A DNA stretch of 64,000 nucleotides from Rubrobacter xylanophilus DSM 9941 (GCF_000014185.1 NC_008148.1:620001-684000); one strand, 5' to 3'. Numbered from the stretch's first letter, positions 1 to 7,894 are shown. Notes: generated by a model not told the origin, from the sequence alone. Numbers and translations are program-made.

Positions 1-347
1 TCTTCCGCAAGCGGGAGCGGGCGGCCGGGGAGCCCTCGGGCAAGGTCTACGTGGGGGACCTGGAGATCGACCCGGAGCAGATCCGGGTGACGAAGGGGGG
101 CAGGGAGGTGATGCTCTCGCCCCGGGAGTTCAAGCTGCTGTACACGCTGGCCCGCAGCCCGGGGCGGGTGTTCCCGCGCGGGACGCTGCTGCGGCAGGTG
201 TGGGGCGAGGACGAGTACATCGACGAGCGGACGGTGAACGTCTACGTGCAGCGCCTGCGCAACAAGCTGGGGGACGACCCCTCCGACCCGAAGCTGATCG
301 AGACGGTGCGCGGCTTCGGCTACCGGCTGGTGCGGCCGGAGGGCTAG
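1..347 (+). CDS. Response regulator, OmpR/PhoB-type DNA-binding domain (5' truncated by window)
   Basis: The frame is open from base 3 to the TAG at 345-347; the gene starts before the window. The visible 114 residues are a complete OmpR/PhoB winged-helix domain: a beta region, then SPREFKLLYTLARSPGRVF, the recognition helix around DERTVNVYVQRLRNKL, and the terminal wing ETVRGFGYRL. Only a few linker residues precede it, so the receiver domain is missing only because of the window edge. In such two-component regulators the wing domain binds promoter DNA once the receiver is phosphorylated. The partner kinase and target are unknown. Its stop shares the palindrome CTAG with the convergent next gene. 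Confidence 0.93.
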   Translation, partial: FRKRERAAGEPSGKVYVGDLEIDPEQIRVTKGGREVMLSPREFKLLYTLARSPGRVFPRGTLLRQVWGEDEYIDERTVNVYVQRLRNKLGDDPSDPKLIETVRGFGYRLVRPEG

Positions 348-970
348 CCCCCGCGGTGCCGCCCGGCGTGCGGCCGGGCCGGCGCCTCCCCGCCCCGCTC
401 CCGGAGCATCTGTTGCATCAGCCGGATCTCGCCGCGCTGTGAGCGCAGGATGGCCCCGGCGAGGCGCTCTACCTCGGGGCGGTCGGTGCGCTCGAGCGCG
501 GCCTCTGCCATGGGGATGGCGCCCCGGTGGTGCTCGATCATGAGCCGCAGAAAGAGCCGGTCGGCCTCCTCGGGCGGGGCGTCTCTGAGCCGGTTTATCT
601 GCTCCGGGGTGGCCATGCCGGGCATCCTGCCCGCGTGCCCCATCCAGGCCATGGGCGGCCCGGTCCCGGTGAGGGGGAGCCCCCACGCGGCGAGCCAGCC
701 GTGCATCTGCCCGATCTGGGCCTGCTGGGTGAGCGTGATGTCGGTGGCGAGGGTGCGGATGGCGGGGTCGCGGGTCTTGTCCCGCACGATGCCCGCCATC
801 TCCACGGCCTGGGCGTGGTGGACGGACATGTCGCGGGCGAACCCGGCCTCGGCCGAGCCCTCCCCGGGCGGCCGCCCCTGCAAATAGAGGACGAAGGCGA
901 GGAGGGCGAGCGCCAGGGCGAGGAGGGTCACCGCCGGGGGCGCGAGATCCTCCCGGGAAAGCCGCTTCAC
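344..970 (-). CDS. DUF305 family membrane-anchored protein
   Basis: 208 residues with a GTG start that overlaps the upstream stop as GTGA. An N-terminal hydrophobic segment (about residues 12-31, rich in Leu/Ala) anchors an extracytoplasmic domain. Two DUF305 hallmark histidine stretches are visible: VHHAQAVEMAGIV near residue 50 and IEHHRGAIPMAEAAL near residue 145, with Met-rich segments between. The family folds as a ferritin-like helical bundle, and its members often sit next to metal genes, which fits its place at the end of the P1B-ATPase operon. A periplasmic metal-binding role is inference; the family has no settled biochemical function. Confidence 0.88.
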   Translation of the reverse strand: MKRLSREDLAPPAVTLLALALALLAFVLYLQGRPPGEGSAEAGFARDMSVHHAQAVEMAGIVRDKTRDPAIRTLATDITLTQQAQIGQMHGWLAAWGLPLTGTGPPMAWMGHAGRMPGMATPEQINRLRDAPPEEADRLFLRLMIEHHRGAIPMAEAALERTDRPEVERLAGAILRSQRGEIRLMQQMLRERGGEAPARPHAGRHRGG

Positions 971-1503
971 GAGGGCTCCCCGACGCCCCCTGTGCAGGCG
1001 GCCCCGGGCTCGGGGGTCTGGGGGCCCTGCCGGTAGGCCCGCACGAACTGCTCGAGGCGCCCGTCTTCCGCGGAGTCCAGCCGGAGCTGCTTGCCCCAGG
1101 CGGAGGCCACCACGGGCGCGGGCAGGCCGGGGTAGGGGCTCACGAGGACGTAGGTCTGGCTGCGGGCCAGCTCCCTGAGCCGCTCGACCTGCTCGCGGGG
1201 CAGGTCGGGGCGGTAGGTGATCCAGACGGCCCCGTGCTCCAGCGAGTGGACGGCGTTCTCGTCCCGGACCGGCTCCTCGTAGAAGCCGCAGTTCTGCCAG
1301 ACGGGGCTGTGCACCCCGCCCGCGGGCGGGGTCTGCTCGTAGTCCACCTCGCCCCGGGTGTGCCGGTTGCCGGGGCCCACGTCGTAGCTCCTCACCCCCG
1401 CGATCTCCCCGCCGCCGCGCCGGCTGTCCAGGACGGCGAAGACCGCGAAGGCCACGATGAGCGCCAACACTATCCCCCCGGCGACCAGGTACACCGCGTT
1501 CAT
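967..1503 (-). CDS. DUF3105 family membrane-anchored protein
   Basis: 178 residues from the ATG at 1503. The GGGAGG just upstream leaves almost no spacing, so a TTG at 1542 (adding 13 basic residues) is a possible true start. One transmembrane helix (about residues 4-25) is followed by an exported domain with DUF3105 features: YEQTPPAGGVHSPVWQNCGFY, then VHSLEHGAVWITYRP, with His and Cys residues suited to metal binding. DUF3105 and DUF305 genes often travel together; here they overlap by 4 bases. The family function is not established. Context suggests a part in envelope metal handling. Confidence 0.86.
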   Translation of the reverse strand: MNAVYLVAGGIVLALIVAFAVFAVLDSRRGGGEIAGVRSYDVGPGNRHTRGEVDYEQTPPAGGVHSPVWQNCGFYEEPVRDENAVHSLEHGAVWITYRPDLPREQVERLRELARSQTYVLVSPYPGLPAPVVASAWGKQLRLDSAEDGRLEQFVRAYRQGPQTPEPGAACTGGVGEPS

Positions 1504-1637
1504 CCTCCCGCCCCCGCGGGGCTCCCTGCGTATCCTGCCCAACGCTCCGAACCTCTCGGCCGTATACGACTTCGTGCCGCCAGAGATGCTAGCACGGAGG
1601 CGGCGGGGGGCGGTGGTCCCGTTCACCGCCCCCGCCT

Positions 1638-2030
1638 CTACGGTACGCCCCGCGCGAGGAGGACGGCGGCGAGGGCGAGCAGGAGCAGCCAGAGCGCGGC
1701 CACCACGGCGGCCCCGGCCCACGCGGCGGGGCGAACCTCCGCGCCCCGCTCCCTGGCCTTCTTGCGGCACTCGGCCAGGACGTGCGGCGGGATCATGCGC
1801 ACCGCCAGCGCCACCCCCAGGGGGACGAGGATGACGTCGTCCAGGTGGCCGAGGACGGGGATGGCGTCGGGGATGAGGTCTATGGGGCTGAAGGCGTAGG
1901 CCACGACGAGGGCGGCGAAGAGCCGGGCGTGCGGGGGGGTGCGGGGGTCGCGGTAGGCGAGGTAGAGGGCGTGGACCTCGGCCTTCATGCGGCGGGCCCA
2001 GCCCTTGAGCCTCCCGAACGCGACACCCAT
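1638..2030 (-). CDS. YkvA-like DUF1232 membrane protein
   Basis: 130 residues from the ATG at 2030, chosen over a GTG 21 bases upstream because AAAAAAGGGAGG sits at the right distance. The core is the DUF1232 signature [19 protein letters not shown], about residues 45-65, within a hydrophobic hairpin; a second hydrophobic segment lies at the C-terminus. Proteins of this family are small inner-membrane proteins of unknown function. It lies 36 bases downstream of the P1B ATPase and is probably co-transcribed with it. Confidence 0.85.
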   Translation of the reverse strand: MGVAFGRLKGWARRMKAEVHALYLAYRDPRTPPHARLFAALVVAYAFSPIDLIPDAIPVLGHLDDVILVPLGVALAVRMIPPHVLAECRKKARERGAEVRPAAWAGAAVVAALWLLLLALAAVLLARGVP

Positions 2031-2066
2031 CCTGCCTCCCTTTTTTCGCACGCTCCGCCGGGAAGT

Positions 2067-4181
2067 CTACCAGCGGCCCGCGAAGAGGCGCAGCCCGTTG
2101 AGGGTTACGCCGAGGGAGGTGCCCATGTCGGCGAGCACCGCGAGCCACAGGGTGACGAGCCCGAAGGGGGCGAGCGCCACGAAGAGGCCCTTCACCAGGA
2201 CGGAGGCGAGGATGTTCTGCTTTATGGCCCTGCGGGCCGCCCGGGAGAGCCGCACCGCCCCGGCGAGCCTCCGGAGGTCGTCGTGCATGAGGGCCACGTC
2301 GGCCACCTCCAGCGCGGCGTCGCTCCCGGCCGCGCCCATGGCGAAGCCCACGGAGGCGGCGGCGAGCGCGGGGGCGTCGTTGACCCCGTCGCCGACCATC
2401 CCCGCCGCGCCGTGCCTGGCCACGCGCTCGCGCACCGCCGCGACCTTCTCCTCGGGCCGGAGGCGCGCCCGGTAGCCGATGCCCAGGAGCCCCGCCACCC
2501 GCCGGGCGGGGGCCTCGGCGTCCCCGGTGAGCATGACCAGCTCCTCCACCCCCTCCTCCCGGAGGGCGCGGATGGCCTCCGGCGCCTCGGGCCGCACGGC
2601 GTCGGCGAGCCCGAAGACGGCGATGGGCCCGGCCCCGTCGCCGAGGACGACCGGGGTCTCGCCCGCCCGCTCCACCTCCCGGAGGGCGGGGAGGGCCGCC
2701 TCCAGGGACACGCCCCGCTCGGCGAAGAGCGCCGGGCTCCCGACGGTGTACCTGCGCCCCCGGACCTCGCCCTCCGCCCCGCGCCCGGGGATGGAGCGGA
2801 AGCCCGCCACCTCCGGCAGCGGGCGCTCCCCGGCCGCGGAGAGCATTGCGTGGGCGAGCGGGTGCTCCGAGCGCCGCTCGAGCGCCGCGGCGAGCGCGAG
2901 CGCCTCCTCCCGCGTCCCCCTCAGCGCCAGGACCCGCTCCAGCACCGGCCTCCCCTCGGTGAGCGTGCCGGTCTTGTCGAAGAGGAGGGCCCTGAGGCCC
3001 CCCGCGGCCTCGAGCGCCTCCCCGCCCTTCACGAGCACGCCGCGCCGGGCGGCCGCCCCGATCCCCGAGACCACCGTGACGGGGGTGGAGATGACGAGCG
3101 AGCAGGGGCAGGCGATGACGAGCAGCGCGAGCGCCCGGTAGAACCAGGTCCCGAAGTCCCCGCCGAGCAGGGGCGGCGCGGTGGCGAGCGCGACCGCGGC
3201 GGCCACCACCAGGGGCGTGTAGACCCGCGAGAAGCGGTCCACGAAGCGCTCGGCGGGGGCCCTGCTGGCCTGCGCCTGCTCTACCAGGCGCGCCACGCGC
3301 TGCAGGGTGGAGTCCTCGGCCCGCCGGACGGCCCGGACGAGGACGGCCCCGGCCCCGTTGAGGCTCCCGGAGAGGACGGCGTCCCCGGGGCCCTTCTCCA
3401 CCGGCGCGCTCTCCCCGGTGACGGGGGACTCGTCGACGGAGGTGCGGCCCTCGACCACCTCCCCGTCCACCGCGAACCGCTCCCCGGGCCGGACCACCAC
3501 GAGCTCCCCGACCCCCACCTCCCCGGCGGGCACCGCCCTCTCGGCCCCGTCCCTGCGGACGAGCACCTCCTCCGGCACGAGTCGCGCCAGCGCCCGCACC
3601 GCCCCCCGGGTCCTCCGCACCGCGTAGGCCTGCAGAGAGCCCCCCGCCGCGAACAGCACCACCACGAGCGCCGCCTCGCCCCACGCCCCGATCCCGGCGG
3701 CCCCGAAGACCGCCGCGCTCATGAGCACGTTCATGTCCATGCTCCGGGCCCGGAGCGCCGCGAGCGCCGCCCGGAAGATGGGGCCCCCGCCCACGGCGAT
3801 CGCCGCCGCGTACAGGGAGATCCGCGCCGCCCCCGGGCCGCCCGCGAGCTGCAGCGCCGCCCCCGCCGCGAACAGCAGCGCCGCGCCCCCCGTGAGCGCG
3901 AACCGCGCCTCCCGCCACAGGGCCCCCCGCGCCTCCCGCCGGGGCCCCGCCACCCGGTAGCCCGCCGCCCGCACCGCCCCCTCCAGCATCTCGCGCGACA
4001 CGGAGCCGTCGTGCTCGGCGTCGAGCCGCCCCGCCGCGAAGTTCACCGTGGCCCGGTAGACCCCCGGGAGCCGCCCCACGCTCCGCTCCACGCTCGCCGC
4101 GCACGCCGCGCAGTCCATCCCCTCCACCCGCAGCACCGTGCGCCGCGCCCCTGGAGGGGCGGGCCTCCCCCCGCCCAGCAC
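2067..4181 (-). CDS. P1B-type heavy-metal-translocating ATPase (Zn/Cd/Pb type)
   Basis: About 704 residues. I chose the GTG at 4181 because GGAGGGAG lies 6 bases before it; a GTG at 4202 is possible. Domains in order: one HMA metal-binding domain with GMDCAAC, membrane helices, actuator loop with VTGESAP, metal-selective helix motif CPC (ACPCSLVIS), phosphorylation site DKTGTLTEG, nucleotide-binding SEHPLA, and hinge GDGVNDAPA. The CPC/HP combination is typical of ZntA/CadA exporters. It uses ATP to expel soft divalent ions across the membrane. It heads an operon with the YkvA, DUF3105 and DUF305 genes, and an ArsR-type operator overlaps its promoter. Zn/Cd/Pb rather than Cu specificity is inferred from the metal-sensor and CDF neighbours. 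Confidence 0.95.
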   Translation of the reverse strand: MLGGGRPAPPGARRTVLRVEGMDCAACAASVERSVGRLPGVYRATVNFAAGRLDAEHDGSVSREMLEGAVRAAGYRVAGPRREARGALWREARFALTGGAALLFAAGAALQLAGGPGAARISLYAAAIAVGGGPIFRAALAALRARSMDMNVLMSAAVFGAAGIGAWGEAALVVVLFAAGGSLQAYAVRRTRGAVRALARLVPEEVLVRRDGAERAVPAGEVGVGELVVVRPGERFAVDGEVVEGRTSVDESPVTGESAPVEKGPGDAVLSGSLNGAGAVLVRAVRRAEDSTLQRVARLVEQAQASRAPAERFVDRFSRVYTPLVVAAAVALATAPPLLGGDFGTWFYRALALLVIACPCSLVISTPVTVVSGIGAAARRGVLVKGGEALEAAGGLRALLFDKTGTLTEGRPVLERVLALRGTREEALALAAALERRSEHPLAHAMLSAAGERPLPEVAGFRSIPGRGAEGEVRGRRYTVGSPALFAERGVSLEAALPALREVERAGETPVVLGDGAGPIAVFGLADAVRPEAPEAIRALREEGVEELVMLTGDAEAPARRVAGLLGIGYRARLRPEEKVAAVRERVARHGAAGMVGDGVNDAPALAAASVGFAMGAAGSDAALEVADVALMHDDLRRLAGAVRLSRAARRAIKQNILASVLVKGLFVALAPFGLVTLWLAVLADMGTSLGVTLNGLRLFAGRW

Positions 4182-4238
4182 GGGAAGCTCCCTCCGGGCC
4201 ACCGCCTACCCCAGGGCCACCGATCTACAGGCGCTCAT

Positions 4239-4254
4239 ATGAGCATTCTATCAT
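4239..4254 (-). promoter_or_regulatory. ArsR/SmtB-type operator with -10 box for the P1B-ATPase operon
   Basis: Inverted repeat ATGA-N8-TCAT at 4239-4254, overlapping the perfect palindrome gctcatatgagc at 4233-4244. A minus-strand -10 hexamer TAGAAT (4250-4245) lies within the repeat, so a bound repressor would block polymerase. The same ATGA-N8-TCAT plus TCATATGA combination occurs at the start of the neighbouring CDF gene (5187-5206), pointing to one common repressor, most likely the ArsR protein at 5238-5615. No good -35 box is visible. Confidence 0.6.
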
Positions 4255-5195
4255 GTGTGGGGGGAGCGGGTCTTGCGCTTTGGCCGGAGGGGGAGGAAGC
4301 GGGGGCCGTGGGCGGCGTGGTCGCCGGCGTGGTCCACCTGGAGGGTGGTATGGGAGATACCGTACTCTTCGCGCAGCAGCTGCTCCAGCTCGCGGCGTTT
4401 GGCGTGGCAGTCTTCGCCGGCGGCGACCAGGACGTGGGCGGAGAGGGCGGGGAAGCCCGAGGTGATGGTCCAGACGTGGAGGTCGTGCACCTCGGCGACG
4501 CCGCTGGTGGAGGCCATGCGGCGGCCGATCTCCGCGGCGTCCATGCCGTGGGGGGCGGCCTCGAGGAGGATGTTCACCGAGTCGCGCAGCAGCCTCCAGG
4601 AGGAGGCCAGGATGAGGAGCCCGATCGCGGCGCTGACCAGGGGGTCGGCCGGGTACCATCCGGTGAGCAGCACGACCATCCCGGAGACCAGCACCCCGAG
4701 GGAGCCCAGCAGGTCGGCGAGCACGTGCCGCAGGGCCCCCTGCAGGTTGAGGCTCTCCGAGCGCGGGCGCAGGAGCACCCAGGCGGCCGCCGCGTTGACC
4801 AGCAGCCCCGCCGCCGCCACCGCCGCCACCCAGCCGCCCATGACCTCCCGCGGCTCCAGCAGCCGGCGGTAGGCCTCGTAGAAGATCCAGAGAGACACGG
4901 CCACCAGCGTCACGCCGTTGAAGAGGGCCGCCAGGATCTCCGCCCGCTTGTACCCGAAGCTCCGCTCGGGCGTCGGGGGCCTGGAGGAGAGCCAGAGCGC
5001 AAACAGCGCAAGCCCCAGCGAGAAGTTGTCCGAGAGCATGTGCGCCGCGTCGGCCAGCAGCGCCAGCGAACCCGTGAGAAACCCCCCCACCGCCTCCGCG
5101 ACCGTGTACGAGGCCGTGATCGCCAGCGCCGCAGCCAGCGACCGCCGGTCCGCCTCCCGCCCATGCCCCTCCGCGTGTCCATTTGCATGAGTCAT
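4251..5195 (-). CDS. Cation diffusion facilitator (CzcD/ZitB-like zinc exporter)
   Basis: 314 residues from the ATG at 5195. It starts with a short His-containing tail (HANGHAEGHGR), then six membrane helices. CDF metal-site motifs are present: HMLSD in helix 2 (DAAHMLSDNF) and HVLAD in helix 5. The cytoplasmic domain follows, with VHDLHVWTITSG typical of the family, and the tail has further His residues (DHAGDHAAHG). CDF proteins exchange protons for Zn, Cd or Co. A promoter and operator lie directly on its start codon, 42 bases after the ArsR gene, so it can be induced separately. Metal specificity is inferred. Confidence 0.93.
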   Translation of the reverse strand: MTHANGHAEGHGREADRRSLAAALAITASYTVAEAVGGFLTGSLALLADAAHMLSDNFSLGLALFALWLSSRPPTPERSFGYKRAEILAALFNGVTLVAVSLWIFYEAYRRLLEPREVMGGWVAAVAAAGLLVNAAAAWVLLRPRSESLNLQGALRHVLADLLGSLGVLVSGMVVLLTGWYPADPLVSAAIGLLILASSWRLLRDSVNILLEAAPHGMDAAEIGRRMASTSGVAEVHDLHVWTITSGFPALSAHVLVAAGEDCHAKRRELEQLLREEYGISHTTLQVDHAGDHAAHGPRFLPLRPKRKTRSPHT

Positions 5196-5208
5196 CGTTC
5201 ATATGATA
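5187..5208 (-). promoter_or_regulatory. Leaderless promoter plus ArsR-type operator of the CzcD-like gene
   Basis: A minus-strand -10 hexamer TATCAT (5208-5203) ends 8 bases before the ATG at 5195, so the transcript would begin at or next to the start codon. TTGCCC 16 bases further upstream could be the -35. ATGA-N8-TCAT (5187-5202) and TCATATGA (5199-5206) overlap the start site and match the arrangement at 4235-4254. The repeat includes the start codon itself. Confidence 0.55.
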
Positions 5209-5237
5209 CCCGATGGCGGGGCGGGGGCAAGGGGCTC

Positions 5238-5615
5238 TCAGGCGTGGCGGACGTGTTCGAGGGAGAGGTCCAGGAGGCGGCGGACGTGGTCGTCGGCGAG
5301 TGTGTAGTAGGCCATCTTGCCCTCGCGGCGGTAGGTAACCAGGCGGGCGTTGCGGAGGGTACGCAGCTGGTGGGAGACGGCGGACTGGCTGAGGCCGAGG
5401 ACGGCCTGCAGGTCGCAGACGCACAGCTCGCGGTCCGCGAGGGCGCACAGGATCCGCATGCGGGTCGGGTCCCCGACGGCCTTCAGCAGCTCGCTGGCGC
5501 CCCGGATCTCCGCGGGCTTTGGCATGCCGGAGAGGGCCTCGGAGACCTGCTGCGGGTGTATCCCGGTCTCCTCGCAGGTGGAGAGGTTCTCCGCCTGTCG
5601 GGTTTCGCCGCCCAT
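5238..5615 (-). CDS. ArsR/SmtB-family metal-sensing repressor with both alpha3 and alpha5 sites
   Basis: About 125 residues from the ATG at 5615 (a TTG lies 9 bases earlier). The winged helix is clear: GDPTRMRILCAL, ELCVCDLQAVLGLSQSAVSHQLRTL, then the wing RREGKMAYYTLAD. The CVC motif in helix alpha3 is the thiolate site of CadC/CmtR/ArsR-type sensors, while DDHVRRLLDLSLEHVRH at the C-terminus carries the D-x-H...H-x-x-H site of SmtB/CzrA zinc sensors. An extra N-terminal Cys (STCEE) could also ligate metal, as in CadC and ZiaR. It lies between two CDF genes and near two matching operators, so it probably represses the P1B-ATPase operon and the CzcD-like gene until Zn/Cd/Pb binds. Confidence 0.93.
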   Translation of the reverse strand: MGGETRQAENLSTCEETGIHPQQVSEALSGMPKPAEIRGASELLKAVGDPTRMRILCALADRELCVCDLQAVLGLSQSAVSHQLRTLRNARLVTYRREGKMAYYTLADDHVRRLLDLSLEHVRHA

Positions 5616-5623
5616 ACGGGGCA

Positions 5624-5629
5624 ATTATA
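5624..5629 (-). promoter_or_regulatory. -10 box (TATAAT) of the ArsR gene, near-leaderless
   Basis: A consensus TATAAT on the minus strand (5629-5624) ends 8 bases before the ATG at 5615, giving a transcript with almost no leader. It overlaps the end of the upstream CDF gene, so the repressor can be made independently of the longer transcript. No convincing -35 is visible. Confidence 0.5.
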
Positions 5630-6515
5630 CGTCGCCGGGGCGGTCGGGGACGGGCTCGAGCAGCACCCTCTCCAGGCGGGGCAGCCGCTTCCGGGCGGCC
5701 GCGGCGAGGCGTCCGGAGAGGTCGCCGAGCCGCCCGGCGGGCAGGTCGGGCTCCACGCGGACGCGCACCTCGGCCTGGAGGGAGTGCCCCGTCCAGCGGG
5801 CCCGCACCTCCTCCACCCGCAGCACCTCCGGCATCCCCGAGGCCGCCTCCTCGAGCGCCTCGACCGTTCCGGGCTCCACGGCGTCCATCAGGCGCCGCCA
5901 CACCGGCCGGGCCGAGTCCCGGACTATATGGAGGATGGCGGCCGTGATCCCGAGCCCCACCAGCGGGTCCACGACCGGGTAGCCGAGCCAGGCGCCCGCC
6001 GCCCCCGCGAGCACCGCGAGCGAGGTGAGGCCGTCGGTGCGGGCGTGCTGCCCGTCGGCGACCAGCGCGGCGCTGCCTATCCTGCGCCCGACCGAGATGC
6101 GCAGGCGGGCCGCCAGCTCGTTGCCCGCGAAGCCCGCCGCCGCGGCCAGCGCGACCCAGCCCGCGCCGCGCACCCCCGAGCCCTCCAGGAGCTTGGTTGC
6201 CGACTCGTAGCCGCAGACGAGGGCGCTGAGCAGGATGATCCCGACTATCGCGGCGCCGGCCAGATCCTCTGCCCGGCCGTAGCCGTAGGTGTGGGTGCGG
6301 CTCGGGGGCCTGCGGGAGAGGGCGAAGGCCAGCCACAGCGGGAGCGCGGTGAGCGCGTCGCCGAAGTTGTGCGCGGTGTCGGCCAGGAGCGCCGCCGAGC
6401 CGGAGACGAGCGCGACCGCGAGCTGGAGAACGGCGGTGAGGGCGAGGACGGCGAAGGAGAGCTTGACCGCCCGGATGCCCTGCTCGCTCGCCTCGAGGGC
6501 GTCCCGGTCCCTCAC
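5625..6515 (-). CDS. Cation diffusion facilitator, second paralogue
   Basis: 296 residues from the GTG at 6515, which overlaps the upstream stop as GTGA. The six-helix CDF membrane domain is complete, with metal-site motifs HNFGD (TAHNFGDAL) and HARTD (GQHARTDGL). The cytoplasmic domain is shorter and more divergent than in the CzcD-like neighbour and lacks the VHDLHVW motif. It belongs to the CDF superfamily, but its substrate (Zn, Mn, Co or Fe) cannot be told from the sequence. It is the last gene of the run led by the second ArsR repressor. Confidence 0.9.
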   Translation of the reverse strand: MRDRDALEASEQGIRAVKLSFAVLALTAVLQLAVALVSGSAALLADTAHNFGDALTALPLWLAFALSRRPPSRTHTYGYGRAEDLAGAAIVGIILLSALVCGYESATKLLEGSGVRGAGWVALAAAAGFAGNELAARLRISVGRRIGSAALVADGQHARTDGLTSLAVLAGAAGAWLGYPVVDPLVGLGITAAILHIVRDSARPVWRRLMDAVEPGTVEALEEAASGMPEVLRVEEVRARWTGHSLQAEVRVRVEPDLPAGRLGDLSGRLAAAARKRLPRLERVLLEPVPDRPGDV

Positions 6516-6940
6516 GCCCTCTCCCGCCGGCAGGGGTGGGAGGGGTCGGCGGCGACGTGCGGCTTGATGTCCAGGACCGGCGTGCCGTCCAGCATGTCCA
6601 GCCCCCTCACCCGCACGCATCTCCCCTCCACCCCGAGCACCTCCAGCACCGAGACGCCCACCGGGTTGGGGCGGAGGGGGGAGCAGGTGCTGAAGACCCC
6701 GACCGGCCCCTCCCGGTGCGGCGGGGTCTGCCGCAGGTGCTCCGGCCCGAAGGGCGGGCTCTGGTGGAAGTGGAAGACCACCAGGATCCTCTCCCCCTCC
6801 CGGAGGTCGCGCAGCCCCTCCGCGTACTCGGGGAGCACCTCGAGCACCCCCTCCACCCCGGAGGTGGTCCAGCTGCGCGGCACCCGCCCGGGGCGGGTCC
6901 GGACGTACCCGATGGGGGAGAGCTCCACCCTCCCGCTCAT
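6512..6940 (-). CDS. TrmO/YaeB (UPF0066) family protein, putative tRNA N6-methyladenosine methyltransferase
   Basis: 142 residues from the ATG at 6940 (ATGA overlap with the GNAT gene). Family motifs are visible: ELSPIGYVRTR at the start, FHFHQSP in the middle, FSTCSPLRPNPVGVS, and LDMLDGTPVLDIKPHV near the end. E. coli TrmO uses S-adenosylmethionine to methylate t6A37 in tRNA-Thr. This protein is the short form with only the N-terminal beta-barrel domain. Its place inside a metal-regulated run is odd; many short UPF0066 proteins are found near transport genes and their role is not settled. Confidence 0.85.
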   Translation of the reverse strand: MSGRVELSPIGYVRTRPGRVPRSWTTSGVEGVLEVLPEYAEGLRDLREGERILVVFHFHQSPPFGPEHLRQTPPHREGPVGVFSTCSPLRPNPVGVSVLEVLGVEGRCVRVRGLDMLDGTPVLDIKPHVAADPSHPCRRERA

Positions 6941-7449
6941 GCGCCCGCCGCCGCGGGCCGGCGGAGGAAGGCCCCGCGCGAGACGGCGTAGCGCACCTCC
7001 CCGGGGCCCTCCTCCCGCAGCCCCATCCCGAGCCGCTCCATCATCCCGCGCCAGGCCCGGTTCTCCGGCCGGGTGGCCGTCCACACCTCCTCCAGCCCGA
7101 GCTCCTCGAAGCCGTAGCGCAGCACCTCCCGGCAGGCCTCCGGGGCGAGCCCCCTGCACCAGTGGTCTTTGTGCAGGGCGTAGGAGAGCACCGCCCGCTC
7201 CCCCCGGCGCTCGAGCCCGCAGTGGCCGATGAGCCGGCCGCCCTCCTGCAGGATCATGGCCAGCTGCCCGAAGCCCTCCCGGTAGCTCTCGAGCCAGCCC
7301 TCCAGCGCCTCCCTCACCTCGCCGGGGCCTCGCTCCCCGTCGCACAGAAAGCCCCGGGTCTCCTCCTCGGAGGCTATCCGGGCGAGCGCCGCGAGATCCT
7401 TTCTCTCGAACGGCCGCAGCCGCAGCCTGCGGGTCCTCAGCTCCCTCAA
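6937..7449 (-). CDS. GNAT acetyltransferase, RimJ/RimL-like
   Basis: About 170 residues. The TTG at 7449 is chosen because AGAAGGAGG lies 7 bases upstream and the preceding ArsR gene ends at 7473. It opens with the RimJ/RimL-type segment LRTRRLRLRPFERKD and continues with GRLIGHCGLE and the acetyl-CoA-binding region (GLAPEACREVLRYGF), then ENRAWRGMMERLGM. Enzymes of this kind acetylate protein N-termini or small amines; the substrate here is unknown. It overlaps the TrmO-like gene by 4 bases. Confidence 0.87.
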   Translation of the reverse strand: MRELRTRRLRLRPFERKDLAALARIASEEETRGFLCDGERGPGEVREALEGWLESYREGFGQLAMILQEGGRLIGHCGLERRGERAVLSYALHKDHWCRGLAPEACREVLRYGFEELGLEEVWTATRPENRAWRGMMERLGMGLREEGPGEVRYAVSRGAFLRRPAAAGA

Positions 7450-7472
7450 GAACGGGCCTCCTTCTCGAAGCT

Positions 7473-7859
7473 CTACCGCTCCTCCCTGCGGGCCGCGCCG
7501 AGCCGGGCGTGGTCCACGTGGTAGAGCGCCTCCCGCAGCAGCACCCCGAGGTGGGCGTCCGCGAGCGAGTAGTAGCACCTGCGGCCCTCCCTCCGGCGCC
7601 GGACCAGCCCCAGATCCCTCAGCACCCGCAGCTGGTGGCTGGTCGCCGAAGGGCGCATCCCCACCGCCTTGGAGAGCTCCCCGGCCGAGAGCTCCCCGCT
7701 CTCCAGCAGCGCGAAGAGCGCCCGCAGCCGGGTGGGGCTCGCCAGAGCCCCCATCAAGGCCGCCACCCGCTCGTCCACCCCGGGGAAGGGGCCCCCGGCC
7801 AGCACGTCCCGCGGCTCGAGCAGGCGCTCCCCCGCCGGCGCGTCCCTGAAGTGCGTCAT
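7473..7859 (-). CDS. ArsR/SmtB-family repressor, alpha5 zinc-site type
   Basis: 128 residues from the ATG at 7859. The winged helix is clear: ASPTRLRALFALL, ELSKAVGMRPSATSHQLRVLRDLGLV, wing RREGRRCYYSLAD. The C-terminal helix DAHLGVLLREALYHVDH has the D-x-H...H-x-x-H spacing of SmtB/NmtR/CzrA sensors (Zn, Ni or Co). The alpha3 position has no CxC, unlike the ArsR gene at 5238. It heads a run with a GNAT enzyme, a TrmO-like protein and a CDF exporter. A perfect inverted repeat in its own promoter suggests autorepression. Confidence 0.92.
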   Translation of the reverse strand: MTHFRDAPAGERLLEPRDVLAGGPFPGVDERVAALMGALASPTRLRALFALLESGELSAGELSKAVGMRPSATSHQLRVLRDLGLVRRRREGRRCYYSLADAHLGVLLREALYHVDHARLGAARREER

Positions 7860-7865
7860 GGGGCT

Positions 7866-7894
7866 ATTCTATGAAAGGTTGAAGAAGCCTTCAA
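7866..7894 (-). promoter_or_regulatory. Promoter with palindromic operator for the second ArsR gene
   Basis: On the minus strand, TTGAAG (7894-7889), a 17-base spacer and TAGAAT (7871-7866) form a good -35/-10 pair. The -10 ends 7 bases before the ATG at 7859, so the mRNA would be leaderless. The perfect repeat TTGAAG-N4-CTTCAA (7879-7894) covers the -35 and part of the spacer, where a bound repressor would block initiation. It overlaps the stop codon of the methyltransferase gene. Confidence 0.6.

Noticed and set aside
4202-4202. GTG at 4202 as the P1B-ATPase start
   Set aside because: GTG at 4181 has a strong GGAGGGAG at good distance; the extra seven residues add nothing conserved. It remains possible.
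1782-7232. Very long plus-strand open frame (1816 codons) across the metal block
   Set aside because: It is antisense to well-recognised genes and reads as low-complexity Arg/Gly/Pro/Glu. Such shadow frames are expected at this GC content.
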